Origin: Methylocystis sp.
Lineage (GTDB): Bacteria; Pseudomonadota; Alphaproteobacteria; Rhizobiales; Beijerinckiaceae
Assembly: GCA_022843405.1 (NCBI GenBank)
Contig: JALHNQ010000002.1
Coordinates: 84,040 to 148,039, forward strand
Direction of reading: 5' to 3'
DNA: 64,000 bases
A program made the position numbers and the translations under genes. The notes under the pieces were generated by a model, which saw only the letters and a list, made by a program, of their open reading frames with translations, made no database searches and was not told where the DNA came from. Of this stretch, positions 44,654-52,716 are shown piece by piece (positions within the stretch are counted from its first letter, which is position 1; each line of letters opens with the position of its first letter).

Positions 44654-45486
44654 GCGTCGGCGTGCGCGGCTGAGGGATTGTCGAGCCCCGCCGGCGACTT
44701 GGTGAAGACTTCGACGCCCGTTTCCGTGACGGCGATCGAATGTTCGAATTGCGCGGAAAGCGAGCGGTCGCGGGTGACGGCCGTCCAGCCGTCCGACAAT
44801 ATTTTCACTTGCGAACGGCCGAGATTGATCATCGGCTCAATCGTGAAGAACATGCCCGGGCGCAGCTCGACGCCTTCGCCCTTCACGCCATAATGCAGAA
44901 TATTCGGCTCGTCGTGAAAGACGCGTCCAAGACCATGGCCGCAGAAATCGCGCACGACCGAACAGCGCTCACTTTCCGCATAGTGCTGAATCGCGGCGCC
45001 GATGTCGCCGGTCGTCGCGCCAGGCCTCACCGCCGCGACGCCGCGCTGCAGCGCCTCATAGGTGACGTCGATCAGCCGCTGCGCGCGCCGCGGAATTTCG
45101 CCGACGGCGAACATGCGGCTGGCGTCGCCATGCCAGCCGTCGAGGATGAAGGTCACGTCGATATTGACGATGTCGCCTTCGCGCAGCGGCTTGCCGTCCG
45201 GCACGCCGTGGCAAACGACATGATTGATCGAGGTGCAGATGGATTTTCGGTAGCCGCGGTAATCCAGCGGCGCCGGATAGGCGCCATGCGACATGGCGAA
45301 GTCGAAAACGAGATCGTCGAGCGCCTGCGTGGTCACGCCGGGCCTGACATGTTCGACCAGCATGTCGAGCGCCTCCGCCGTCAGCCTGCCGGCGGCGCGC
45401 ATGCCCTCGAAATCCTCAGGCCTATGCAGCTTGATCTGCCCGCTCTTGCGTGCGGCGGGGGCGAGATGGGATTCGATAAAGGTCAT
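44650..45486 (-). CDS. map: Methionine aminopeptidase, type I
   Basis: The 278-residue pita-bread metallopeptidase has [19 protein letters not shown], the metal Asp residues in [31 protein letters not shown] with the metal His, and FFTIEPM plus [11 protein letters not shown] with the two Glu ligands. It removes initiator methionine. An N-terminal stretch of about 20 residues precedes the usual start and appears normal for alphaproteobacteria. It is divergent from opgC. Confidence 0.94.
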   Translation of the reverse strand: MTFIESHLAPAARKSGQIKLHRPEDFEGMRAAGRLTAEALDMLVEHVRPGVTTQALDDLVFDFAMSHGAYPAPLDYRGYRKSICTSINHVVCHGVPDGKPLREGDIVNIDVTFILDGWHGDASRMFAVGEIPRRAQRLIDVTYEALQRGVAAVRPGATTGDIGAAIQHYAESERCSVVRDFCGHGLGRVFHDEPNILHYGVKGEGVELRPGMFFTIEPMINLGRSQVKILSDGWTAVTRDRSLSAQFEHSIAVTETGVEVFTKSPAGLDNPSAAHADA

Positions 45487-45709
45487 CTAAGGCGGCGGCT
45501 CGGAATTCTCGGGCGAAGATATCCGACAAGGTAATGGTTTGAGACGGCAACGCAAGGCTATGACGGCCTGTCGCCGCGAATCGTCTGCGAAAGCGGGAAA
45601 CGCGATCTTGGCGGGCCGGCCGCGAATCGCTATCAAGAGGAGGCATGCGGCTTGCTACTCTGGCGCAGGCGACCGGCTTAGCGCCGGCGCCAAAGGGCAT
45701 GAAACGCGC

Positions 45710-46798
45710 GTGCAGGGAAAAAGAGTCGAGGGAATAGATTTCTGGCGCGGCGCGGCCCTCGCCGTGATCCTCGTGAACCACATTCCCGGCAATGTGCTCG
45801 GCGCGATCACGCCGCGAAATTTCAGCTTTTCTGACGCCGCAGAAGGCTTTGTGTTTCTCTCTGGCGTTTCGATCGTCCTGGCCTATGGCGAGAAGTTCAG
45901 GCGGAGCGTCATCGATGCGACTGCGGCGCTCAGCGGGCGCGCTCTGCGTCTTTACGGCGTTCATCTTGCTCTGACGGCGGCGGCGTTGGCGCTCTACGGC
46001 ATCGCGACCTATTTCACGACCTGGGATTTTCTCGGCTCCGAGACCAGCCGCGCCATGCCTTTCGCCGATCCGGCGAAGGGCGTCGTCGCGATTCTGGCGC
46101 TCAGCCACCAAGTCGCCTATTTCAACATATTGCCTCTCTATATCGCACTGATTGCGCTTGCCCCAGCGCTTCTCGCCTGCGCATTGCGCGGCGGCCCGCT
46201 CATGCTGGCGGCTTCGGCGTCGCTCTACGCTGGCGCGCGCCTGCAGGGACTCAATGTTCCCACATGGCCGGAGCCCGGCTACTGGTATTTCAATCCGTTC
46301 GCCTGGCAGTTCATGTTCGCTCTGGGAATCTACTGCGGCGATGCGATCAAGACGCGGGGCGTGCCTTTTCATGCCGTCGCCTATCGACTGGCGCTCGTCT
46401 TCATCTTCGGTTCGACGCTGATCGTCTCCAATGTTTTCGGCTTGGCGCCAGGGCTTGTCGACGATGCAGGTCGTTATCTCGACTGGGACAAGACGGATCT
46501 TGGCGTCGTGCGCATCATTGCTTTCGTCGCGCTCGCCTATGTGCTGCACTTCTCAAAGGTCACCGCCTATCTGAGCCCGACGCGGCTTTTTCCGTTCTTC
46601 ACGCTGCTTGGCCGCAACGGGCTCTCGACCTATGCGGGCGTCAGCCTCTTAAGCGCGATCGGACAGATATTGCAGGAGGCGAGTCTCGCTTCGCCCGCGC
46701 TCGACATTGTCTTTGTCGCCGCCTGCCTGGGCGTGCTGCACCGCCTGGCTCGCGCCGTCGAGCAATTCTCCCTCGCCCCGCCCGCCGCCGCGGAATGA
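45710..46798 (+). CDS. opgC: OpgC-like membrane acyltransferase
   Basis: The 362-residue protein has about ten membrane segments and matches the OpgC family: EGIDFWRGAALAVILVNHIPGN at the start, EGFVFLSGVSIVLAYG, and ATWPEPGYWYFNPFAWQF-like loops. OpgC proteins add succinyl groups to osmoregulated periplasmic glucans, which fits the opgD gene earlier in this window. I place the start at the GTG with AAAGGG upstream and homology immediately after; the open frame continues about 57 codons further but is unlike a protein. Confidence 0.82.
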   Translation: MQGKRVEGIDFWRGAALAVILVNHIPGNVLGAITPRNFSFSDAAEGFVFLSGVSIVLAYGEKFRRSVIDATAALSGRALRLYGVHLALTAAALALYGIATYFTTWDFLGSETSRAMPFADPAKGVVAILALSHQVAYFNILPLYIALIALAPALLACALRGGPLMLAASASLYAGARLQGLNVPTWPEPGYWYFNPFAWQFMFALGIYCGDAIKTRGVPFHAVAYRLALVFIFGSTLIVSNVFGLAPGLVDDAGRYLDWDKTDLGVVRIIAFVALAYVLHFSKVTAYLSPTRLFPFFTLLGRNGLSTYAGVSLLSAIGQILQEASLASPALDIVFVAACLGVLHRLARAVEQFSLAPPAAAE

Positions 46799-46856
46799 CC
46801 GCCAGGGCTGGCGTTCGCAGCCGCCATGGTCATAATCGGCGCCAGGGAGGCCGGCG

Positions 46857-47618
46857 ATGGCGCAAGGAAACGCGGGCGACAGGCCGGCAAGCGCGGCGGT
46901 TCTGGTGATCGGCGACGAAATCCTGTCCGGCCGCACGCAGGACGTGAACACGCGCTATATCGCGAATTATCTCGCGCAGATCGGCGTCGATCTGCTGGAG
47001 GCGCGAATTGTGCCCGACGACATGATGGCGATCGGAGAAGCGCTGAACGCGCTCCGCGCCCGCTACACCTATGTCTTCACGACCGGCGGCATCGGTCCGA
47101 CCCATGACGACATTACCGCCGATGCGGTCGCTCGCGCCTTCGGCGTCGACATTGACGAGGACCCGCGGGCGATCGCTCTGCTCAGCGAGCGCTTTTCGCA
47201 ATCCGAGCTTAACCCCGCGCGCCGGCGGATGGCGCGCATTCCGAAGGGCGCGGAGCTGATTTTCAACGCCATCTCCAAGGCGCCGGGATTCTGGATCGGC
47301 AATGTCATCGTCATGGCCGGCGTGCCGATGATCATGCAGAACATGATGGACGTCGTCGGTCCGCGGCTAGCGGCCGGGCCGCCGGTGCTCGTCGAAACGG
47401 TCGAGGCTGACGGCGTTCCCGAAGGCGCCTATGCCGAAGGGTTGGAAGCGATCGCGCGCGCGCATGACGGCGTCAGCGTCGGCTCCTACCCCGCCTTCAC
47501 CAGCGCTGGGATTAGAAACCAGATCGTGCTGCGCAGCCGCGACGCGGCGCTTTTGTCCCGCGCGGCGCTGGCGGCGCGGGCGATGATCGAATCGCTGTCC
47601 AAAGAACTTGCGCGTTGA
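46857..47618 (+). CDS. CinA-like molybdopterin-binding-domain protein
   Basis: The 253-residue protein is a MoCF-biosynthesis-fold domain with VIGDEILSGRTQDVNTRYIA, FTTGGIGPTHDDITADAVA and MAGVPMIMQNM. It corresponds to the N-terminal part of CinA only; the C-terminal deamidase domain is missing, as is usual for the stand-alone alphaproteobacterial version. Full-length relatives hydrolyse ADP-ribose or NMN; the role of this short form is not established. It follows opgC by 58 bases. Confidence 0.83.
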   Translation: MAQGNAGDRPASAAVLVIGDEILSGRTQDVNTRYIANYLAQIGVDLLEARIVPDDMMAIGEALNALRARYTYVFTTGGIGPTHDDITADAVARAFGVDIDEDPRAIALLSERFSQSELNPARRRMARIPKGAELIFNAISKAPGFWIGNVIVMAGVPMIMQNMMDVVGPRLAAGPPVLVETVEADGVPEGAYAEGLEAIARAHDGVSVGSYPAFTSAGIRNQIVLRSRDAALLSRAALAARAMIESLSKELAR

Positions 47619-47642
47619 CCTGACGGCGGAGGCTCGAAGCAG

Positions 47643-48164
47643 ATGTACGGGTCCGACAAAATCTTTCCGGTTTCCTGGGACATATTTCATCGCGACGCGC
47701 GCGCGCTCGCCTGGCGTCTCGCCTCGATCGGCGGATTTTCGGCGATCGTCGCGGTGACTCGCGGCGGTCTCGTGCCCGCCGCGATCGTGGCGCGCGAACT
47801 CGGCTTAACGGTCGTCGAAACGGTCTGCGTCGCAAGCTATCATGAGGAGATGGAGCGCGGCGACGTGCAAGTGCTCAAGCCCCTGACGGAAACGATTCTC
47901 GCGCGGCCCAGCGCCGAAGTGCTCATCATCGATGATCTCGTCGACACCGGCGCGACGGCGAAGGCGGTGCGCGACATGCTGCCCAAGGCGCATTTCGCCA
48001 CCGTCTACGCCAAGCCGCAGGGCCTGCCGATGGTCGACACTTTCGTCACCGAAGTCTCGCAAGACACCTGGATCTTCTTTCCCTGGGACACCGGACTGTC
48101 GTTTCAGGCGCCGATCGGCAAGCCCGACGCCAAGCCAGACGCCAAGCCGAGGCGCCGCACATAA
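47643..48164 (+). CDS. gpt: Xanthine-guanine phosphoribosyltransferase
   Basis: The 173-residue type I phosphoribosyltransferase has the PRPP loop [19 protein letters not shown] near residue 97 and [26 protein letters not shown] near the C terminus is the purine-binding segment specific to Gpt. It salvages xanthine and guanine. A short tandem tail ([14 protein letters not shown]) arises from an imperfect DNA duplication and follows the normal family end. It is 25 bases behind the CinA-like gene and directly upstream of tRNA-Leu. Confidence 0.9.
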   Translation: MYGSDKIFPVSWDIFHRDARALAWRLASIGGFSAIVAVTRGGLVPAAIVARELGLTVVETVCVASYHEEMERGDVQVLKPLTETILARPSAEVLIIDDLVDTGATAKAVRDMLPKAHFATVYAKPQGLPMVDTFVTEVSQDTWIFFPWDTGLSFQAPIGKPDAKPDAKPRRRT

Positions 48165-48209
48165 ACCGCTTGGCGTTCGATTGCGCCGCCGCCTATATAC
48201 GAACGGTTT

Positions 48210-48298
48210 GCGGGCGTGGCGAAACTGGTAGACGCAACGGACTTAAAATCCGTAGGGCCGAAAGGCCTGTGCCGGTTCGATTCCGGCCGCCCGCACCA
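48210..48298 (+). tRNA. tRNA-Leu (anticodon UAA)
   Basis: The cloverleaf is complete. The acceptor GCGGGCG pairs with CGCCCGC, and the anticodon loop CTTAAAA sits between ACGGA and TCCGT. The long variable arm is expected of leucine tRNA, the T arm is GCCGG/CCGGC around TTCGATT, and CCA is encoded. The foreign-looking segment starts immediately after it, and tRNA 3' ends are frequent integration sites. Confidence 0.97.
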
Positions 48299-48369
48299 TC
48301 AAACGCGAATGTCAAGATATCTTTGCAAGTCGCGGCGCGGAAGTTCCTTGGATATTAGTGCTGGCTCTG

Positions 48370-48984
48370 ATGCTGACCAAGTTCGACGAATATTCACTCA
48401 AAAACAAGTTAAGCCCCCCCTTTACTGGTGTGTGGAAGGCGCTGAACGCAGCTAGGAGCGCGACAAATCCCCACTTTGCTAACCCCAACCAACGATTTGC
48501 GGTAGACTGGGTGAAAGTGGACGCGAATAATAATACTTATAAAGGGGAGGGAAAGCAGCTGGAGGACTACTATTGCTACGGTGAGGATGTATTGGCAGTT
48601 GCCGACGGAATTGTGGTTATTGTCGTCGACGGCGTTTTAGAACATACCCCTTTTGGAATTCGGGATCGATACAATGTCCCTGGGAACCACGTCGTTTTAG
48701 ACCTCGGCCAAGGAGAGTTTGCATTCTATGCACACATGATCCCAGGTCACATGAAGGTCAAAGTTGGTGATTGTGTATACGGGGGACGCCCGTTGGCCAG
48801 AGTGGGCAACTCGGGAAACAGCTCCGAGCCCCACCTTCACTTTCAAATCATGGATAGAGCGCGCCTGATTGAGGCGGCGTCCATGCCAATTCGATACTCT
48901 GATATCATTCTCAACGGGAAACTGACCGCTTCGGCGCAGATCAGCGAGGGGGATCTAATATCGGCGGCTACGCTGCGACGATAG
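48370..48984 (+). CDS. M23-family peptidase-like protein
   Basis: The 204-residue protein has the LytM core: HVVLDLGQGEFAFYAHMIPG, GGRPLARVGNSGNSSEPHLHFQI, with the HxH pair intact. The first zinc-ligand position, usually His in the HQRYAYD-like segment of this branch, reads NQRFAVDWV (Asn40, Asp46), so metal binding may be altered. There is no signal peptide, which is unusual for a cell-wall endopeptidase. The start is uncertain: a GTG lies four codons upstream and neither has a clear ribosome site. It is the first gene of the insertion. Confidence 0.7.
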   Translation: MLTKFDEYSLKNKLSPPFTGVWKALNAARSATNPHFANPNQRFAVDWVKVDANNNTYKGEGKQLEDYYCYGEDVLAVADGIVVIVVDGVLEHTPFGIRDRYNVPGNHVVLDLGQGEFAFYAHMIPGHMKVKVGDCVYGGRPLARVGNSGNSSEPHLHFQIMDRARLIEAASMPIRYSDIILNGKLTASAQISEGDLISAATLRR

Positions 48985-49003
48985 CGGTAAGTCATAAAAT
49001 ACA

Positions 49004-49032
49004 TTGACAAATTGCCCTTCGTGATAAATCAT
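49004..49032 (+). promoter_or_regulatory. Candidate sigma-70 promoter of the small peptide gene
   Basis: A perfect TTGACA is followed after 17 bases by AATCAT. It lies in the gap behind the M23-like gene, so the peptide gene can be expressed on its own. The leader would be about 50 bases and ends in a strong GGAGGG site. Confidence 0.55.
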
Positions 49033-49089
49033 GGAGTGCAATTATGAGAACCCGTTCACCGGGAAATTAATAGTTAGTAGGAGGGATTG

Positions 49090-49380
49090 ATGACGAATCT
49101 TGTTAAAGCCCTCGGCCTACAGCGGGAAGTGCTTGCCGAGAAGTTAGCGGGCCCCCTTTCTGAGTTGTTACAGCATTCCGGAGCGGCGGCAACTCCAGCA
49201 GCTATCCGAGAGGCTCTGCTTGACAAAAATACAGAGATCAACTTTCCGAGTTTCACCATTCATCGGTTTGCAGATGAGGTGATAGTCGAAGTTGTTGAGG
49301 TCACGGAGGTTGTGACAGTCTCCGCGAGAGGACCAGGAACGCGTCTGAACCGCATCATACAGGCGCCTGCCTCAAGGTAG
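49090..49380 (+). CDS. 96-residue peptide, candidate RiPP precursor
   Basis: I recognise no family. The ATG follows TAGGAGGGATTG, the best ribosome site in the insertion. The N-terminal half looks like a helical leader (LVKALGLQREVLAEKLAGPL, ELLQHSGAA). The C-terminal half is unusual: a run of alternating Val, Glu and Thr (EVIVEVVEVTEVVTVSARG), then PGTRLNRIIQAPASR. There is no Cys, so thioether or disulfide products are unlikely. Its own promoter, the hairpin after its stop and the radical SAM/JmjC gene behind it are the arrangement expected for a modified-peptide precursor. It could also be an accessory or immunity protein. Confidence 0.6.
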   Translation: MTNLVKALGLQREVLAEKLAGPLSELLQHSGAAATPAAIREALLDKNTEINFPSFTIHRFADEVIVEVVEVTEVVTVSARGPGTRLNRIIQAPASR

Positions 49381-49414
49381 CTTGCGCAGGTCTACATGTG
49401 TGACCTCAAATGTC

Positions 49415-49442
49415 ACTCCCCTCGTTTTCTGACGAGGGGAGT
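49415..49442 (+). terminator. Perfect hairpin between peptide gene and radical SAM gene (attenuator candidate)
   Basis: A 10-bp perfect stem (ACTCCCCTCG, loop TTTTCTGA, CGAGGGGAGT) lies 35 bases past the peptide stop and 30 before the next start. No T-run follows immediately, so read-through is likely. A second stem, GTGAC/GTCAC at 49400-49416, overlaps its left arm by two bases, so the two structures may exclude each other. Such hairpins commonly set a high precursor to enzyme ratio in peptide clusters. Confidence 0.65.
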
Positions 49443-49471
49443 CAGAGGCTTTATTTGCTCCGGGGGCTATA

Positions 49472-51304
49472 ATGAGCACCTCATCGACCGGGGTGATCAA
49501 CTTTTCGCATCTCACCCTAACTCTCATTTATCGATGCAATTACCGGTGCCCGTCATGTCTCGTCGGTGACAAGCTTTCGAGCAAAGAGTGCCTCTCTTAT
49601 GAGGATGCTGTTCGGATCATCGACTCAGCAGCTGATCTAGATACAATCGGTATTGTTGCATTTGTGGGTGGTGAGCCTTTCCTCGTCCATCCACTCATGG
49701 TGCGTATCGCAAAGTACATATTTGAAAACTACCGCGTGCCGCTGACCGCTTCAACAAACTCCTTTTGGGCCAGTAGCCTGGACAAGGCGCGCCGAAAGCT
49801 TGAGCCTTTAGCGAGCAACGGGATGAAGTCGCTCCTATTGAGCTGGGACGATTTCCACGCGCTCTTTGGCAATATCCAGCAAGTGGCTAACGCAATCACG
49901 GTCTGCGGCGAGTTCAATATTCAGCCGACCGTCCAAAATATCTATCTTAAAGGGGCAACCCGGATCGATTCTATCAAAGACAGCCTTAGCCAACTGTGCG
50001 ATGCAGCAGATGTCAAATGGGTTGAAAACCCGTGCGTTCCAATCGGGCTTGGTTCAGAGATCGACCTCTCAAAACAGATGCTCGTGAACATCGACGACAT
50101 CCCTTACGGCCGCTGCACCGCGGGGACAGTTGTCAACATTCAAGCTAACGGAGAGGTCAAGCCCTGTTGCGGGGCGGGGTTAATGGCCGACCGCTTAACT
50201 ATGGGCAATTCTATATCTGACGCATTGGTCAATATTGTCCGTAAATCATCGGTCGATCCGATAATAAATTCTCTCGTCGCGTACAAGGGACCAAAGCATC
50301 TTGTGGATGTGTTACGACACGCTAATCGTGAGGACCTCGTTCCAGACAAGGTTACTGATCCCTGCGATGCTTGCCAGAAGATCTTATGCAACGGCGAAGC
50401 TTATCATCTAATAACCGAGTCTTTGAAGACACAGCAGCTTCAAATGCTTTTGACTCGGGTCGCAAGCGAGGAATTCTCTCGACCCATTTATCAGGACGCC
50501 TCAGAGTCCGCGTTTTCAGCGGTCCCGAATTTCGACTCCGCGGACCTCGTGCCCGCTTTGCGGATCGATGACTTCTATCCCGGTTTTTTCCACGACAGAG
50601 CTTCAGTCCACCGGCGGCCAATAATTTTAAGGACTGCACGCCTTGCAGAGAACGATGCCGTCGAGAAATGGGGGGACAGTGATTATCTCAGAAGGCGCGC
50701 CGGGGATTGGTTGGTCGAAGTAACGCGTGGTCTCATACTCGACAAACACCACAAAAAGGTTGCGCGTTTCAGTGAGTATCTCGATTTCATCCTTAATGAA
50801 TGTTATTCCAAAGAACAAAATTTATACATGAGATTTCATGAAATTCCTAAACCTCTTGTTGCAGACATTGAGGTCCCCATTTGTGCATTCAAAGATCTGA
50901 CCTACCATAAATCGTCTATGATAAAATTATTTATCGGCAGATATAGCTATACAGATAGCCATGAACATGGGGGGTATGACGCCTTCATGTATCAAATCAC
51001 TGGGCAGAAGGAGGTATTGCTACACGAGCCTACCAAAGAGAATGTCGAAGCGCTTTATGTCGGAACATTGAAAAACTGGTCGCCTGTTCGGTTTCTGCAA
51101 CCAGATTGCGAGCGCTACCCGCTATTCAAGGGAAATAAACCAACGTATGCGGTTGTTCAGCCCGGAGAAGCACTATATATTCCAGATGGCTGGTTCCACG
51201 CGGTCTCTTCTGTTGGCGATGAGCTTGCAATCACAATGGCATATTTCTTCCCCGCCGAGAAGAAAGGATCTGACTTCGCGCGTCCACTTGAACCAATTTC
51301 TTGA
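49472..51304 (+). CDS. Radical SAM protein fused to a JmjC/cupin-like hydroxylase domain
   Basis: The 610-residue protein has two parts. Residues 10-320 are a radical SAM enzyme: cluster motif CNYRCPSC (Cys22, Cys26, Cys29), FVGGEPF near 65, and SPASM-like cysteines in GRCTAGTVVNIQANGEVKPC and CDACQKILC. Residues 365-600 resemble a cupin_8/FIH-like 2-oxoglutarate oxygenase: LRRRAGDWLVEV, DSHEHGGYDAFMYQITGQKE with the likely metal His, then PGEALYIPDGWFHAVSSV with the distal His. The exact HxD/E pair is unclear because the segment reads HEH. A strong GGGGG site precedes the ATG. The fusion suggests two successive modifications of one peptide, which is inference. Confidence 0.75.
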   Translation: MSTSSTGVINFSHLTLTLIYRCNYRCPSCLVGDKLSSKECLSYEDAVRIIDSAADLDTIGIVAFVGGEPFLVHPLMVRIAKYIFENYRVPLTASTNSFWASSLDKARRKLEPLASNGMKSLLLSWDDFHALFGNIQQVANAITVCGEFNIQPTVQNIYLKGATRIDSIKDSLSQLCDAADVKWVENPCVPIGLGSEIDLSKQMLVNIDDIPYGRCTAGTVVNIQANGEVKPCCGAGLMADRLTMGNSISDALVNIVRKSSVDPIINSLVAYKGPKHLVDVLRHANREDLVPDKVTDPCDACQKILCNGEAYHLITESLKTQQLQMLLTRVASEEFSRPIYQDASESAFSAVPNFDSADLVPALRIDDFYPGFFHDRASVHRRPIILRTARLAENDAVEKWGDSDYLRRRAGDWLVEVTRGLILDKHHKKVARFSEYLDFILNECYSKEQNLYMRFHEIPKPLVADIEVPICAFKDLTYHKSSMIKLFIGRYSYTDSHEHGGYDAFMYQITGQKEVLLHEPTKENVEALYVGTLKNWSPVRFLQPDCERYPLFKGNKPTYAVVQPGEALYIPDGWFHAVSSVGDELAITMAYFFPAEKKGSDFARPLEPIS

Positions 51305-51337
51305 TTGACCGCAAAATTCGGCGAGCACTTCAGTAGA

Positions 51338-51484
51338 ATGAGCGCGCTAATGCCGGAAACCGCCCGGCTACTGGAGGAAGCGCTGATTCTTGCGCGTCCG
51401 CGCCAATCGCAGGGCTTCGTTGTTCCAAAACTTGCTGACGCCCGTCAGAGATTGATTCCCGATGGCGTTCACCGCAATCGGTAA
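51338..51484 (+). CDS. Short open frame at the insertion's right edge, possible gene remnant
   Basis: A 48-codon frame (starting MSALMPETARLLEEALILAR) has no ribosome site and no family I recognise. Its composition is closer to the host than to the insertion. It may be a remnant of the gene or gene end disrupted by the insertion. Low confidence that it is expressed. Confidence 0.25.
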   Translation: MSALMPETARLLEEALILARPRQSQGFVVPKLADARQRLIPDGVHRNR

Positions 51485-51522
51485 CGCAAGTGCCGTGAGC
51501 GAAGGAGGCATGGGCCTCTTTC

Positions 51523-51822
51523 ATGCCGGCAAGAGAAAGCGTGCTTCTGGTTTGGCCGGCGGGCGGAGAACTCAAGGCCTATCGTGGGCGCTGTCCGCAT
51601 GTCGACATGCCGTTGAGCGACGCCACTTTCAATGGTCAGACCGTCACCTGCCCGCACCATCAATGGGGGTTCGACGGCGCGAGCGGCAAATGCGTGACGC
51701 ATCTCGTCCGCAATGCGCTCCACCCCTATGAGATTCGCGTGTTGGGTGACGAGATTCAGGTCGACGTCGGACCGATCAAGCCGGCGCGCGCCGGCGCAAG
51801 TCCGCCGAGCAACCCCGGTTAA
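51523..51822 (+). CDS. Rieske [2Fe-2S] ferredoxin, probably shortened at its N terminus
   Basis: The 99-residue protein has both cluster motifs, CPHVDMPLSDATF and CPHHQWGFDGASGKC, and resembles Rieske ferredoxins of ring-hydroxylating or TmoC-like systems. Homology begins almost at the start codon (ESVLLVWPAGGELKAYRGR). About 25-30 residues usual for the family are missing, and an in-frame stop lies nine codons upstream. The nearest GGAGG is 13 bases away, too far for good initiation. It is probably a 5'-damaged gene, though the cluster domain is whole. Confidence 0.7.
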   Translation: MPARESVLLVWPAGGELKAYRGRCPHVDMPLSDATFNGQTVTCPHHQWGFDGASGKCVTHLVRNALHPYEIRVLGDEIQVDVGPIKPARAGASPPSNPG

Positions 51823-51876
51823 GTCCCCAGACTGTTCGGTTCGTTCCGACGCGCCGCGTCAAGACGCGCGGCTCGA

Positions 51877-52659
51877 TCAGCGCTCCATGAGTTTCAGCAC
51901 CGATTCGATCGGCCCCGAACTGACCGTCAGTCCCCCGTTGAAGGGATTGTCGAGCGCAGCGATGAGAAACACCACCGAGCCGAGAAACAGCCCCATCGCG
52001 CTGCTGAGGATCAGATGGACGTGGAGCTCCATGTCGAAGAGCCACATCAGGCCAATCAATATAACGCCGCCGAGACAAACCACCCACCACAATGGGCTGG
52101 GAATGCCGTCTTCGCCCGCGGAGATGAGATAGCGACGATGCTCGACGAGCATGTTCAATCGCGTGAACGCTTCCGTCTGGATCATCTCCTCGCTCTTGAG
52201 CTTGGGCTGAAAATTCATCACCAGCGCGAACAGCGCGTCCAACCCCGGCGACGATGAATGTGGATTCTGCGCTATGTCGGGCGGCGGGTGGACGGCGTCG
52301 ATCGCCTCGCGCGCATAGGCGCGCAACTCTTCCTGCAGCTCGGCGCTGATCGGTTGCGGAAAGCCGCCAATATCCCTACGGAGGGCCGCGAGCGTCGCCG
52401 CCTCCTTGGAAACGACATCCTTGACGGCGGAGAAGTCCTGAAAGCCCTCGACCGCCACCAATCCCAATAGAATGCCATATAGCGCGGCGAACGCCGCCAA
52501 CGTCAGTCCGACCATTTCATTGGCGTTGCGACGCCCATGTATCCATGAGTGCATGAGCCGTTGGAAAAGAAAAACGCCCGACCAGGTTAGAGCGAGAGCG
52601 CTCAGGCAAAACAGCGCGGCCATTTGCGCGACGGACAGATGCTTGAACAATTCGGGCAC
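51877..52659 (-). CDS. DUF4239 (bestrophin-like) membrane protein
   Basis: The 260-residue protein has paired hydrophobic helices at each end (residues 13-32, 49-70, 188-208, 213-235) around a soluble helical middle. The family signature is GLVAVEGFQDFSAVKDVVSKEAATLAALRRD, read in two halves, and ALDNPFNGGLTVSSGPI near the C terminus. DUF4239 proteins are annotated as bestrophin-like, but no channel activity is established. It is convergent with the Rieske gene. Confidence 0.8.
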   Translation of the reverse strand: MPELFKHLSVAQMAALFCLSALALTWSGVFLFQRLMHSWIHGRRNANEMVGLTLAAFAALYGILLGLVAVEGFQDFSAVKDVVSKEAATLAALRRDIGGFPQPISAELQEELRAYAREAIDAVHPPPDIAQNPHSSSPGLDALFALVMNFQPKLKSEEMIQTEAFTRLNMLVEHRRYLISAGEDGIPSPLWWVVCLGGVILIGLMWLFDMELHVHLILSSAMGLFLGSVVFLIAALDNPFNGGLTVSSGPIESVLKLMER

Positions 52660-52716
52660 GGACGCCTCCTTTTTTTGGCGGCATTAGGAGGCGGCTGCGT
52701 CAAATTGTCAAAAGCC

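Larger units (their letters stand above)
48299..51320. mobile_element. Lower-GC genomic insertion behind tRNA-Leu
   Basis: From the tRNA end to just past the radical SAM gene, base composition and codon choice shift visibly toward A and T (for example AAT, TTA, ATA codons common, CGC rare), unlike both flanks. It carries an M23-like gene, a small peptide gene and a radical SAM/JmjC fusion. No integrase, transposase or repeat of the tRNA end was found, so the mode of entry is unknown. The right edge is approximate: it lies between 51305 and the shortened Rieske gene. Confidence 0.65.
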
